A stretch of DNA of 47,248 nucleotides from Arenibacter nanhaiticus. GTDB lineage: Bacteria; Bacteroidota; Bacteroidia; Flavobacteriales; Flavobacteriaceae. Position numbers and translations under genes: made by a program. Each line of letters starts with the position of its first letter. Position 1 is the stretch's first letter. Positions 41,119 to 47,248 of the stretch are shown here, one piece after another. The stretch covers positions 1-47,248 of the forward strand of contig NZ_FQYX01000030.1 in the NCBI RefSeq assembly GCF_900141935.1. Direction: 5' to 3'. Under the pieces are notes generated by a model. That model did no database searches, was not told where the DNA came from, and worked only from the letters and a program-made list of their open reading frames with translations.

Positions 41119-41421
41119 TTATATTTTCTTTTTTTTCGGATTTTTTCTATTGGAAAACAAAGAAACGATCTCAATTGAATTTTGATTAATTCTGTAATAG
41201 AGATTATTATGTTTTTCAACTACAGCCTTTCGGATATTCTTTTTTTCAAAAGATGTAGGGAAGATTTCAGGTGACTTTGAAATCAGTTCAATTGTGTGGT
41301 CTAATTTAGCTGAAAATGTTCTTAATTCTCTTTCAGTCCAATTATTTTCTAGGTATTCTAAAGTTTCTTTAAGTTCAGATATTGCGTGGTCAGTCCACAG
41401 TATTTTATAACCACTTTTCAT
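41119..41421 (-). CDS. ParE/RelE-family toxin
   Basis: This 100-aa protein is a type II toxin of the ParE/RelE superfamily. The fold is visible: YKILWTDHAISELKETLEYL, two helices (NWTERELRTFSAKLDHTIEL), KSPEIFPTSFEKKNIRKAVV, NNLYYRINQNSIEIVSLFSNRKNP (given here in pieces shorter than full). The terminal R-x-N-P motif is typical. ParE-type members poison gyrase, RelE types cut mRNA; the sequence does not decide which. It overlaps the antitoxin gene by 17 bp in a shared operon, with the antitoxin first. Very AT-rich cargo between R1 copies J and K. Confidence 0.85.
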   Translation of the reverse strand: MKSGYKILWTDHAISELKETLEYLENNWTERELRTFSAKLDHTIELISKSPEIFPTSFEKKNIRKAVVEKHNNLYYRINQNSIEIVSLFSNRKNPKKKKI

Positions 41422-41638
41422 AAATTCCTTTCACGTTTGAGTGAGAAGTCAAATTTCCGTTATCAGCATCTAAAATTCCTTTTTCAATGGACTCTTTTTC
41501 TTTTGCAGAAATTTCATTCCACCAATCGCTTTTTTCTTTTTCTCTTAATTTCATTAATTTATCAATCAGAGACTTATCATTCAATGTAGATAACCATTGA
41601 ATTAATTCAATTTTCTTATTTTCTAAACTTAAACCCAT
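41405..41638 (-). CDS. Antitoxin of the ParE/RelE pair
   Basis: This 77-aa acidic protein starts MGLSLENKKIELIQWLSTLN and carries a two-helix N-terminal part (KSLIDKLMKLREKEKSDWW) followed by a charged tail (ISAKEKESIEKGILDADNGN, then YEKWL). The pattern matches Bacteroidota antitoxins found before ParE toxins. The gene lies upstream of the toxin and overlaps it by 17 bp. It should bind the toxin and repress the operon. Family name not certain. Confidence 0.75.
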   Translation of the reverse strand: MGLSLENKKIELIQWLSTLNDKSLIDKLMKLREKEKSDWWNEISAKEKESIEKGILDADNGNLTSHSNVKGIYEKWL

Positions 41639-41693
41639 AATACCAAAGTTACAATTTTAATCTTATGATTCTATTTTTGAACACGATTTTAAA

Positions 41694-41820
41694 CCGTTGT
41701 ATAACGGTAAGTATAACCGTCAGTTACGGGTTTATGTGCGTTAATTTTCGGTTTAGCACAGATTTTAGCAATTCCGAGTGGATTCGGACGTAGTCCAATC
41801 CGCGGTAATTGCGGTTATAC
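41694..41820. repeat. Large imperfect palindrome (cassette-boundary-like)
   Basis: CCGTT-GTAT-AACGG (41694-41707) leads into GTATAACCG (41711-41719), which pairs with CGGTTATAC (41812-41820). Inside, CAGTTAC pairs loosely with GTAATTG. The whole ~110 bp could fold as one strand hairpin with outer and inner arms, an architecture like integron attC sites, though the consensus boxes do not match exactly. It separates the toxin pair from the next minus-strand gene. Confidence 0.5.
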
Positions 41821-41853
41821 ATGGTGTGTTTATTCCGTATTGCTTTATTTGGA

Positions 41854-42330
41854 TTATCTATTCTGTTCAATTTTAACTGAGTCAAATTGTGCTCGTTGCA
41901 ACTCACTTAAATAATCTATTAACTCTTTTTCAGAGGTAAAGATTTTATCAAAAGCACCTTCTATTATCGCATTTAATTTCGAGTCAATAAATGAGGCTCT
42001 CATATCAGTATGTAGTCCAATTATATGTTTATTTTGATTATATGCTATTCCTAATTCAAAACAAGCGCCTTCGTCCGGAACTCTGCCATCTAGAACAAAT
42101 ATGAAAATATCACAGCTTAGCACTTGTCTAATATCAAGGTCAAATATGGCTTTATTTCTTTCTGATTGCGTTATTCCGATAAAAGGTGGTTTATCTAATT
42201 CGGCACCATCTCTTTGCGGTAAGAAAACCTTAAAATAAATACTTTCAATTTTTGAAGTAAGGTTTTCATTAAAATTTCTTTCTGCCATGCTGAAAAGGGG
42301 TCCAGCAAAGTATATTTTATTTCTTGTCAT
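41854..42330 (-). CDS. Nucleoside 2-deoxyribosyltransferase-like protein
   Basis: This 158-aa protein (ATG at 42330; a start at 42363 adds MVHLLRFNKEQ and is less likely) belongs to the nucleoside 2-deoxyribosyltransferase family. Start IYFAGPLFSMAERNFNENLT carries the YxAGPLF motif; QSERNKAIFDLDIRQVLSCD and DGRVPDEGACFELGIAYNQN hold the D-G-R..D-E-G..E motif with the catalytic Glu. These enzymes cut or swap the bond between base and sugar and share the Rossmann-like fold of TIR/SLOG nucleotide hydrolases. In an island of defence and toxin genes a role in nucleotide depletion is possible but unproved. Confidence 0.8.
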   Translation of the reverse strand: MTRNKIYFAGPLFSMAERNFNENLTSKIESIYFKVFLPQRDGAELDKPPFIGITQSERNKAIFDLDIRQVLSCDIFIFVLDGRVPDEGACFELGIAYNQNKHIIGLHTDMRASFIDSKLNAIIEGAFDKIFTSEKELIDYLSELQRAQFDSVKIEQNR

Positions 42331-42372
42331 TTGTTCTTTGTTGAATCTTAATAAATGCACCACAACGGTTCT

Positions 42373-42780
42373 GCAAGTAGGGCCGGCGAGGAAACGTTTC
42401 GTTTCCGGACGGGCCCGTAGCCAAAGCTTTTACATTCTGTTCTTAATTTTTTTGTTACAAGCGCCAAAACAAAAGATTAGGCGGACTTTTCAAACACGCC
42501 CAAGCTAATGGATTCAACACTTAACGCTCTATTTGTTATAGCAATTGTGTGTGCCCAGCATGGGCATCTTTTATTTACAGCAAAGTAGCTAATTAATCTA
42601 GAGGGTGCAAGTCCCTTATAGCTAGGGTAAACCCTTTGACTTCGGTATTTGGACAGGATAAACAGGAATCGGCTACGGGACTGTATATGAGAAACCTGAA
42701 TGGAAATGCAACAAGCTGATTTTTTGATTGGATAGATATTCTGGAGCATGTAGCCCCTCTTTAGGACTGGACTGTAAATT
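42373..42780 (+). mobile_element. Duplicated block copy 1 with truncated group II intron 5' end
   Basis: Begins GCAAGTAGGGCCGGC with a hairpin GGAAACG-TTT-CGTTTCC (42390-42406), then TTAGGCGGACTTTTCAAACA. At 42549 GTGTGCCCAGCATGGGCAT starts a group II intron-like 5' end (GUGYG), followed by GAGGGTGCAAGTCCCTTA, a typical domain I element. No intron RT follows. The block, with repeat K behind it, recurs at 45845. Confidence 0.65.
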
Positions 42781-42799
42781 ACTTATTTTAAGAAGTTGA

Positions 42800-43074
42800 A
42801 ATATAGTTACGTAAAACATGTAATATATGAATGATGTTTAATATATATAATATATTTTGTTGAAATCCCTGCTCCTAGCACAACACTAAGCGATGTAAGT
42901 ATCAATATGTTTCTTTTGTTTTTTTGACCTTTCTTCCTTTTATTACTATAGCATATACAGTATATGGCCTTAGGCGACAGCTACCCTTCCTTCCCTTGGG
43001 CCTATTTCAAATTATTACTTAATTTGAACTTGAGTTCTTAGCGTACGTTTTCGCACCGATGGGCTTCATACCCC
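42800..43074 (+). repeat. R1 dispersed repeat, copy K
   Basis: AT module TAATATATGAATGATGTTTA, then CCTAGCACAACACTAAGCGA, core TTGTTTTTTTGACCTTTCTT (42916-42935), CATATACAGTATATGG, GACAGCTACCCTTCC, GGGCCTATTTCAAATTATTA and the distal block GCGTACGTTTTCGCACCGAT ending CATACCCC. It forms one 700-bp duplication together with the block before it. Confidence 0.85.
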
Positions 43075-43292
43075 TAAAAAGAATGAGTTGCTCCCTTTAT
43101 TGCAACAGGCCCTTGGTAGAGCGATGATACCTGAACGGCCACTCTTAAAACATCGTCGATGTCTTTATTGCAACGTCGGGCTTAAGGTGACCGTAGCGGT
43201 ATTCGACAGCCGTGGCCCGCCAGGAATATGGGCGGACCGGTTGAAAAATAGTACCCCCTGCAAAACGCCCCAAAAAGCGTAAGGGGACCCCC

Positions 43293-43451
43293 ATGGCCAA
43301 AATCAAGATAACGGGCATAAAGGATGGTCTTGGACAGAATAAAAGGTATAGAAATACCACAATGGAACCCGGACAGACAAAGGAAAAGGGTTTTTTGGTC
43401 ACTTTAGAGAACCCGACAGAACTTAGCTATCCATCTATAAAACTCCATTAA
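43293..43451 (+). CDS. Possible small protein (52 aa), uncertain
   Basis: ATG at 43293, TAA at 43449-43451. The product MAKIKITGIKDGLGQNKRYR, then TTMEPGQTKEKGFLVTLENP, has a protein-like composition and is GC-richer than the flanks. It could be the start of a longer gene that was cut off, as the region beyond it holds a repeat. No family recognised; strand is opposite to the genes around it. Confidence 0.25.
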   Translation: MAKIKITGIKDGLGQNKRYRNTTMEPGQTKEKGFLVTLENPTELSYPSIKLH

Positions 43452-43505
43452 ACCATAGCAATCCCCATAATAGGGAGCATCCTGACCCGGTTCAGTCAAC
43501 TAGGC

Positions 43506-43536
43506 CTTCATGTTTGGCCGTACCGACCACACGAAG
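43506..43536. repeat. Short palindromic repeat, copy 2
   Basis: CTTCATGTTTGGCCGTACCG followed by ACCACACGAAG, identical to 563-594 except for one T. The ends pair (CTTC with GAAG, then ATG with CAC-type wobble). Confidence 0.6.
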
Positions 43537-43597
43537 ACGTATTGTTGTAAGCCGTTTTATTTTCACAATAACTTTAGACACCCTCTAATTGTCTATA

Positions 43598-44068
43598 TTA
43601 CTTAGTTCGTCTAGGTGTAGACTTTCTGTATCGTACGATAAGAATTGTCATGGAACCAAGTATAAAGCCTGGAATAATTTGAACGAGAGCTCCATAAACA
43701 ACATGGTTTAGGAGTGTTTGTGCCCAGTTATCAAAGTAGAGACCATAATGAGTTCCAATTTCCCATTTAGTATCAACCCACCAAGCAGCAACAACAGGAA
43801 GCCTTGAAGCAGGTGAAAATATAATTAAATTAAACAGCAGCAGGAGGTATGCTTTCTTTTCGGTATATAGTTTAAATCCCCAATAAATGGAAAAGGCTAA
43901 GGTTAACCAGAGCAGTCCAATAATAAAAATAGCATATTCAGGTAGACCAGATAGTTCAAGTAGAAAACGAACAGGTGTTAAAAATAGACTAATTACTATA
44001 GGGATCTTTGCAAGATGAAATGCTTGTTGAAAATCTCCTTGTTTGTTGCTTAATTCCTTTTTAGACAT
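43598..44068 (-). CDS. Multi-pass membrane protein (156 aa)
   Basis: This 156-aa protein has four hydrophobic helices (about 22-40 IPIVISLFLTPVRFLLEL; 44-66 YAIFIIGLLWLTLAFSIYW; 72-88 AYLLLLFNLIIFSPASR; 120-145 LLNHVVYGALVQIIPGFILG). It is therefore an inner-membrane protein with short loops. No transporter motif is visible. It starts inside the end of the hydrolase gene (8-bp overlap, 44061-44068), so the two are translated together. Its role, perhaps support of the hydrolase pathway, is not known. Confidence 0.65.
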   Translation of the reverse strand: MSKKELSNKQGDFQQAFHLAKIPIVISLFLTPVRFLLELSGLPEYAIFIIGLLWLTLAFSIYWGFKLYTEKKAYLLLLFNLIIFSPASRLPVVAAWWVDTKWEIGTHYGLYFDNWAQTLLNHVVYGALVQIIPGFILGSMTILIVRYRKSTPRRTK

Positions 44069-45032
44069 TCTGTTGTTTCAACCATTTTAGAATTGCTTGA
44101 GTGGTTTCTTTTGGTTTTTCTTGTTGAATACAATGACCACAATCTAGACTAATCACTTCTACATTAGGAACGAAATCTGTCAGGCTCTCGGACTTAGGAA
44201 TCATATCCTGTTCACCATATATCATAAGTGTAGGATGTTGAATGATTGGGTTTACATTTGCCAGTAAATGCCAATTTCTGTCAAGGTTTCTGTACCAATT
44301 AATAGCTCCTGCAAATCCTGATGTTTCGAAGGCAGAAATATAAATAGCCAACTCACTTTCATTCATTATTGGTTCGCCAAGTGGTTTTTCTGCTCTTGCA
44401 AGATTAATCATTAACATTCCTGGCTCTGGCGGTGCAAGGGGTACGTTCTTTCTGAATAAATTTCGAAGGAAATTAGTTTTGTTTTCATCTAGTATAGCAT
44501 CTGCGACTCCTTGTTGGCGATTAAAGTGAACAAAATAATTATCTTCTCCGAAAATTTCCTCCATCCATTCAACCCAAGGTTTTTCTCCGCGCACTTGGTA
44601 AGGTAGTGCCAAGTTTATTATTTTATTTACTCGCTTTGGATGCAATAATGCAAGGCTCCATACAACATTTGCTCCCCAATCATGACCAACAAAAGTGGCA
44701 TTTTCGTAACCATAGTAATCGAGTAGTGCAATTAAGTCATCTGTTAAATGTACAATGTCGTACTCCGTTATTTTAGTTGGACGATATGAGTTACCATAAC
44801 CACGCTGATTTGGAGCAATGACATGATAGCCAGCTTTAACAAGTTCCGGAATCTGAAAACGCCAAGAATACGCAGTCTCTGGAAAGCCGTGGCAGAGTAC
44901 AATAGGTTTGTCTGTATTTTCAATACCTGCTTCTAATACTTCAAGTTCTAAGCCATTGAAGGAAATCATTTTTGAGTCTGAATATCCAACTGATTGAAGT
45001 TCTTTGTAACTTACATTTTTCATTATTTTCAA
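44061..45032 (-). CDS. Epoxide-hydrolase-like alpha/beta hydrolase
   Basis: This 323-aa alpha/beta-hydrolase fits soluble epoxide hydrolases. The oxyanion-hole motif is HGFPE (48-52), the nucleophile elbow is GHDWG with Asp118, and GFAGAINWYRNLDRNW in the cap is the classic epoxide-hydrolase cap helix. The catalytic acid should be in YGEQDMIPKSE and the base His in LDCGHCIQQEKP. An Asp nucleophile (not Ser) indicates an ester-intermediate mechanism on epoxides or haloalkanes; the cap pattern favours epoxides. A shorter start at Met4 is possible. It precedes the membrane gene by overlap and lies 70 bp from the YafY-type regulator on the same strand, which may control it. Confidence 0.88.
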   Translation of the reverse strand: MKIMKNVSYKELQSVGYSDSKMISFNGLELEVLEAGIENTDKPIVLCHGFPETAYSWRFQIPELVKAGYHVIAPNQRGYGNSYRPTKITEYDIVHLTDDLIALLDYYGYENATFVGHDWGANVVWSLALLHPKRVNKIINLALPYQVRGEKPWVEWMEEIFGEDNYFVHFNRQQGVADAILDENKTNFLRNLFRKNVPLAPPEPGMLMINLARAEKPLGEPIMNESELAIYISAFETSGFAGAINWYRNLDRNWHLLANVNPIIQHPTLMIYGEQDMIPKSESLTDFVPNVEVISLDCGHCIQQEKPKETTQAILKWLKQQNV

Positions 45033-45102
45033 TGTTTAAATGAATTAATGATACAAATGTAAAATTGACCTGTGACAGCCTTATGGCAAGGGGCAAAAAG
45101 AA

Positions 45103-45792
45103 TTAATGATATTTGTCAAAATATTCTTGTAAAGTCATATTATGAGGTTCAAATACTTCTGATAGAATTTCCATTTTTTGAATTCTGTCTGAACGAAAAA
45201 ATCGAAATTCCTTGCGTAAACGACACCAAGCAATCAAATACCAATTTTCAGCACTCAAAAGGGCAAAAGGCTCTATCAACCTTTTAGTAGCAGTCCCTTC
45301 TTTATTGACATATTCTATACTCACCAATTTGTAACTGGTAAGTGCATATTGTAAATCTGATAAATAATTACTGTTCCGCTCTTGATTTATCACTTCATCA
45401 TACTGAGTTCTGTTGGCAAGTATATTTACTTTGTCTTTGATAGAATATTTAAGAATTGATTTTATTTTATCAATCGCTTCCGAATAATCTTTTACTAATG
45501 AAGCATCTTTGTTTTTTAATACTAACTGTTCTGTGAGTATTAAAGCATTTGCTTGATTCTCTGTGAACATTACTGGAGGTATTCTAAATCCCTCCATTAT
45601 AGTGTACCCTTTCCCATCTTCTGTTAAAATTGGGACACCTGCTTTTTCCAATGCTTTTATATCTCGGTAAATAGTCCGTTTACTGACACCAAATTTTTCA
45701 GAAAGACTTTTTGCTGTCAATATTCTTTTGGTTTGCAGTTGTGTCACAATTGCAGTCAACCTTGAAATTCTCTTGATGTCGTCTCCTTCCAT
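45103..45792 (-). CDS. YafY-type HTH/WYL transcriptional regulator
   Basis: This 229-aa regulator has an N-terminal HTH_11 domain (about 5-60, RISRLTAIVTQLQTKRILTA; EKFGVSKRTIYRDIKALEKA) and a WYL domain (about 140-215) with YKLVSIEYVNKEG and the signature ENWYLIAWCRLRKEFRFFR. It lies upstream of the hydrolase and membrane genes on the same strand, 70 bp away, and is probably their local regulator and co-transcribed. The WYL domain would sense a ligand. It is unrelated in detail to the WYL protein at 1985. Confidence 0.88.
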   Translation of the reverse strand: MEGDDIKRISRLTAIVTQLQTKRILTAKSLSEKFGVSKRTIYRDIKALEKAGVPILTEDGKGYTIMEGFRIPPVMFTENQANALILTEQLVLKNKDASLVKDYSEAIDKIKSILKYSIKDKVNILANRTQYDEVINQERNSNYLSDLQYALTSYKLVSIEYVNKEGTATKRLIEPFALLSAENWYLIAWCRLRKEFRFFRSDRIQKMEILSEVFEPHNMTLQEYFDKYH

Positions 45793-45844
45793 TTAGGATA
45801 TGTTGATTTTGTTTTTCCGAATGGCATACAATGGTCCTGCTATG

Positions 45845-46262
45845 GCAAGTAGGGCTGGCAGGGAAACGTTTCGTTTCCGGCCGCGCCTGTAGCCAAAGCT
45901 TTTGCATTTTGTGATTATCTTTTCTTTTTCAATTGCCAAAACAAAAGATTAGGCGGACTTTTCAAACACGCCCAAGCTAATGGATTCAACACTTAACGCT
46001 CTATTTGTTATAGCAATTGTGTGTGCCCAGCGGGGGCATCTTTTATTTCCTGCAAAGTAGCTAATTAAACTAGAGGGTGCAAGTCCCTTATGGGCAGGGG
46101 AAACCCTTCGACTTCGCTATTAGGACAGGCTAAACAGGAACCGGCTACGGAACTGTATATGAGAAACCTGAATGGAAATGCAACAAGCTGATTTTTTGAT
46201 TGGATAGATATTCTGGAGCATGTAGCCCCTCTTTAGGGCTGGACTGTAAATTACTTATTTTA
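45845..46262 (+). mobile_element. Duplicated block copy 2 with truncated group II intron 5' end
   Basis: Second copy of 42373-42780: GCAAGTAGGGCTGGC, hairpin GGAAACG-TTT-CGTTTCC, TTAGGCGGACTTTTCAAACA, then the intron-like start GTGTGCCCAGC at 46021 and GAGGGTGCAAGTCCCTTA. Several substitutions separate the copies (for example AGCATGGG to AGCGGGGG), so the duplication is not very recent. Confidence 0.65.
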
Positions 46263-46277
46263 ATTAGTTGAAATATA

Positions 46278-46546
46278 GTTACGTAAAACATGTAGTATAT
46301 GCATGATATATAACATATATAATTTATGGAATTCCATTTCTGTCTGTGGCACAAAACCAACTGAGTTATCGATGAACAACTTTCTTGCTTTTTTGGCTCT
46401 TCTTCATTTTAAAACTATATCATATTTAGTACATGTCCTCTGTTGATAGTTATCAATCCACTGGGCCCTATTTCAAATTCTTACTTAATTTAAACATGAG
46501 CTCTTAGCGTACGTTTTCGCACCGATGGGCTTCATACTTCATACCC
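46278..46546 (+). repeat. R1 dispersed repeat, copy L
   Basis: AT module with GTAAAACATGTAGTATATGC, then TGGCACAAAACCAACTGA, a weakened core TTGCTTTTTTGGCTCTTCTT (46385-46404), CATTTTAAAACTATATCATA, GGGCCCTATTTCAAATTCTT and the distal block GCGTACGTTTTCGCACCGAT ending CATACTTCATACCC. Closely follows copy G in its second half (TTTAGTACATGTCCTCTG). Confidence 0.85.
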
Positions 46547-46575
46547 GATGTTAGACCACGTTTTTCTCCTTGTTT

Positions 46576-46824
46576 CTAATTGGAAGTTGGATGACCATCA
46601 CCATATTTTATTGAACTTGTGTCTATTTTGATTCCAGGAGAATTTTGTAGAAACTCTAAATAATTCTTTTCGCGCTTTGATTTTATCCATTTAACTAGAA
46701 TGAAATAGAAAACTATCGTGACGGCATATGGAATTAACTTAGCCCAATTTATTGTAGATTCTTCCCATGTTAAAAATAGACCATCATAGATTCTTGTTAG
46801 GAAGTGGTAAAGTATCCATCCCAC
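46576..46824 (-). CDS. Small membrane protein, N-terminus perhaps cut by IS66
   Basis: The 82-aa frame starts with GTG at 46824 (MGWILYHFLTRIYDGLFLTW) and contains one clear membrane helix (LIPYAVTIVFYFILVKWIK), followed by a basic turn and a soluble tail. No family recognised. The start lies within ~50 bp of the IS66 transposase end, close to where that element's right end must be, so the true N-terminus may have been removed and the GTG may be accidental. Confidence 0.45.
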   Translation of the reverse strand: MGWILYHFLTRIYDGLFLTWEESTINWAKLIPYAVTIVFYFILVKWIKSKREKNYLEFLQNSPGIKIDTSSIKYGDGHPTSN

Positions 46825-47248
46825 GAACCACGTCTTGCAAGGCAGATTAACTCTTCTAAGGTCTTCCCTCTGTAGTATGTTTACGCTTTTTTAAGTTTTT
46901 TATAATTCTGTGGATAAAGGTCTCGGATGTCCTTATGGTTGATGGTCATGATATTCTCCAAGGTATACTTTAACCATTCATATGGATTTACCTCGTGTTT
47001 TTTGCAGGTAGCAAAAAAGGAATAGATACCAGCGGCCCTTTGTGCGGCATCATGGGAGCCTGCAAAGAGGTAGTTTTTTCTTCCCAATGCCAGGGGTCTT
47101 ATGGCATTTTCCACCAGGTTATTATCGATTTCCAGGATGCCGTCATAAAGATAGGTGCTGAGCTGGTCCCAACGGTTCATGGTATATAGGAAAGCTTTTC
47201 CGATGGGACTCTTGGGTAGGACCAGTTGCTGTTTCATCTGCTGGAACA
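46825..47248 (-). mobile_element. IS66-family element, 3' end (cut by window edge)
   Basis: The IS66 transposase gene enters from the right window edge and stops at 46881. The right end of the element should lie about 46825-46850, where AACCACGTCTTGCAAGGCAG separates it from the preceding gene. The terminal repeat could not be paired without the other end. Confidence 0.7.
46881..47248 (-). CDS. IS66-family transposase, C-terminal part
   Basis: An open frame running in from the window edge. It has the IS66 C-terminal core LYDGILEIDNNLVENAIRPL with the DDE glutamate in NLVENAIRP, then LGRKNYLFAGSHDAAQRAAG and an IS66-C tail (CKKHEVNPYEWLKYTLENIM). This is diagnostic of IS66 TnpC. The catalytic aspartates and the accessory genes tnpA/tnpB are outside the window. 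Confidence 0.9.
   Translation of the reverse strand, partial: FQQMKQQLVLPKSPIGKAFLYTMNRWDQLSTYLYDGILEIDNNLVENAIRPLALGRKNYLFAGSHDAAQRAAGIYSFFATCKKHEVNPYEWLKYTLENIMTINHKDIRDLYPQNYKKLKKA

Larger units (their letters stand above)
43075..43597. other. Gene-poor stretch, GC-rich
   Basis: About 520 bp with no firm gene. A GC-rich part (43085-43290) shows no protein signal. A 52-codon frame follows (43293-43451). The short palindromic repeat shared with 563-594 lies at 43506-43536. Confidence 0.5.

Noticed and set aside
42477-42749. 90-aa minus-strand frame
   Set aside because: Overlaps the truncated intron block, which recurs in the second copy with stops; not coding.
998-46546. CRISPR array made of the R1 repeats
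   Set aside because: Copies are kilobases apart, up to 300 bp long and variable, with genes between them. No short regular spacers and no cas genes.
29502-46546. Classical integron cassette array
   Set aside because: Single-orientation repeats and single-gene units recall one, but there is no integrase gene in the window and R1 lacks the RYYYAAC...GTTRRRY attC layout. Kept only as an analogy.
1-47248. tRNA or rRNA genes
   Set aside because: No cloverleaf or rRNA-like sequence was recognised by eye on either strand; a model search was not possible.

Overview
The window looks like an accessory island from a marine-type Bacteroidota, most likely a Flavobacteriaceae. The evidence is moderate to low GC, Bacteroidota-style -7 promoter boxes (TAnnTTTG), and typical families: DUF6090, DUF4468-like lipoproteins, LytTR regulators, a membrane-anchored AraC regulator, a SHOCT protein and a HipB-like HTH. 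No rRNA, tRNA, CRISPR array, integron integrase or conjugation genes were seen. Species assignment is inference.

Layout. 1-351: 3' end of an IS256-family element. 352-1984: gene-poor, with a gene remnant, two small minus-strand ORFs and the first copies of a dispersed repeat. 1985-11944: a GC-richer type I restriction-modification locus (WYL regulator, 124-aa protein, hsdM, hsdS, hsdR), split between hsdS and hsdR by an AT-rich insert carrying a reverse transcriptase (RT) with long non-coding flanks. A strong terminator closes it. 12238-16263: envelope proteins and lipoproteins. 16333-16884: wreckage of IS256 and IS110 elements directly before a coiled-coil Mrr-like nuclease (16905-18296). 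18381-19884: two minus-strand hypothetical genes. 20842-22840: an AbiL-type pair (AAA ATPase plus RloB) with a palindromic promoter. 23219-24885: a serine recombinase with a palindromic site upstream, then a HEPN-MNT toxin-antitoxin pair. 25218-29406: AraC regulator, orphan HipB-like HTH, an overlapping unknown pair (possible HEPN), and a small winged-helix protein. 29662-33231: serine hydrolase, DUF6090, LytTR regulator, GNAT acetyltransferase. 33862-35671: RadC-like and small genes of mobile-element type. 36387-46824: minus-strand cargo genes (Fic, lipoproteins, ParDE-like pair, deoxyribosyltransferase-like protein, epoxide-hydrolase-like enzyme, YafY-type regulator), with one IS3 element inserted. 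46881-47248: 3' part of an IS66 transposase.

Two signals stand out. First, an RT not assignable to a retron or a standard group II intron sits inside a type I R-M operon, with possible structured RNA on both sides. Second, about twelve copies of one composite repeat lie between the genes. Its core is TTGCTTTTTTGACCTTTCTT, and every copy points the same way whatever the direction of the neighbouring genes. Together with a second repeat (R2), a ~700-bp duplication that includes a truncated group II intron, and several large palindromes, this suggests the island grew by adding gene-plus-repeat units in one polarity. The mechanism is unknown. No integron integrase is present, and a serine recombinase is the only recombinase seen apart from transposases.

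Several accessory genes have perfect palindromes over or beside their promoters (WYL gene, AbiL pair, Fic, small HTH gene), consistent with local autoregulation of defence and toxin modules.
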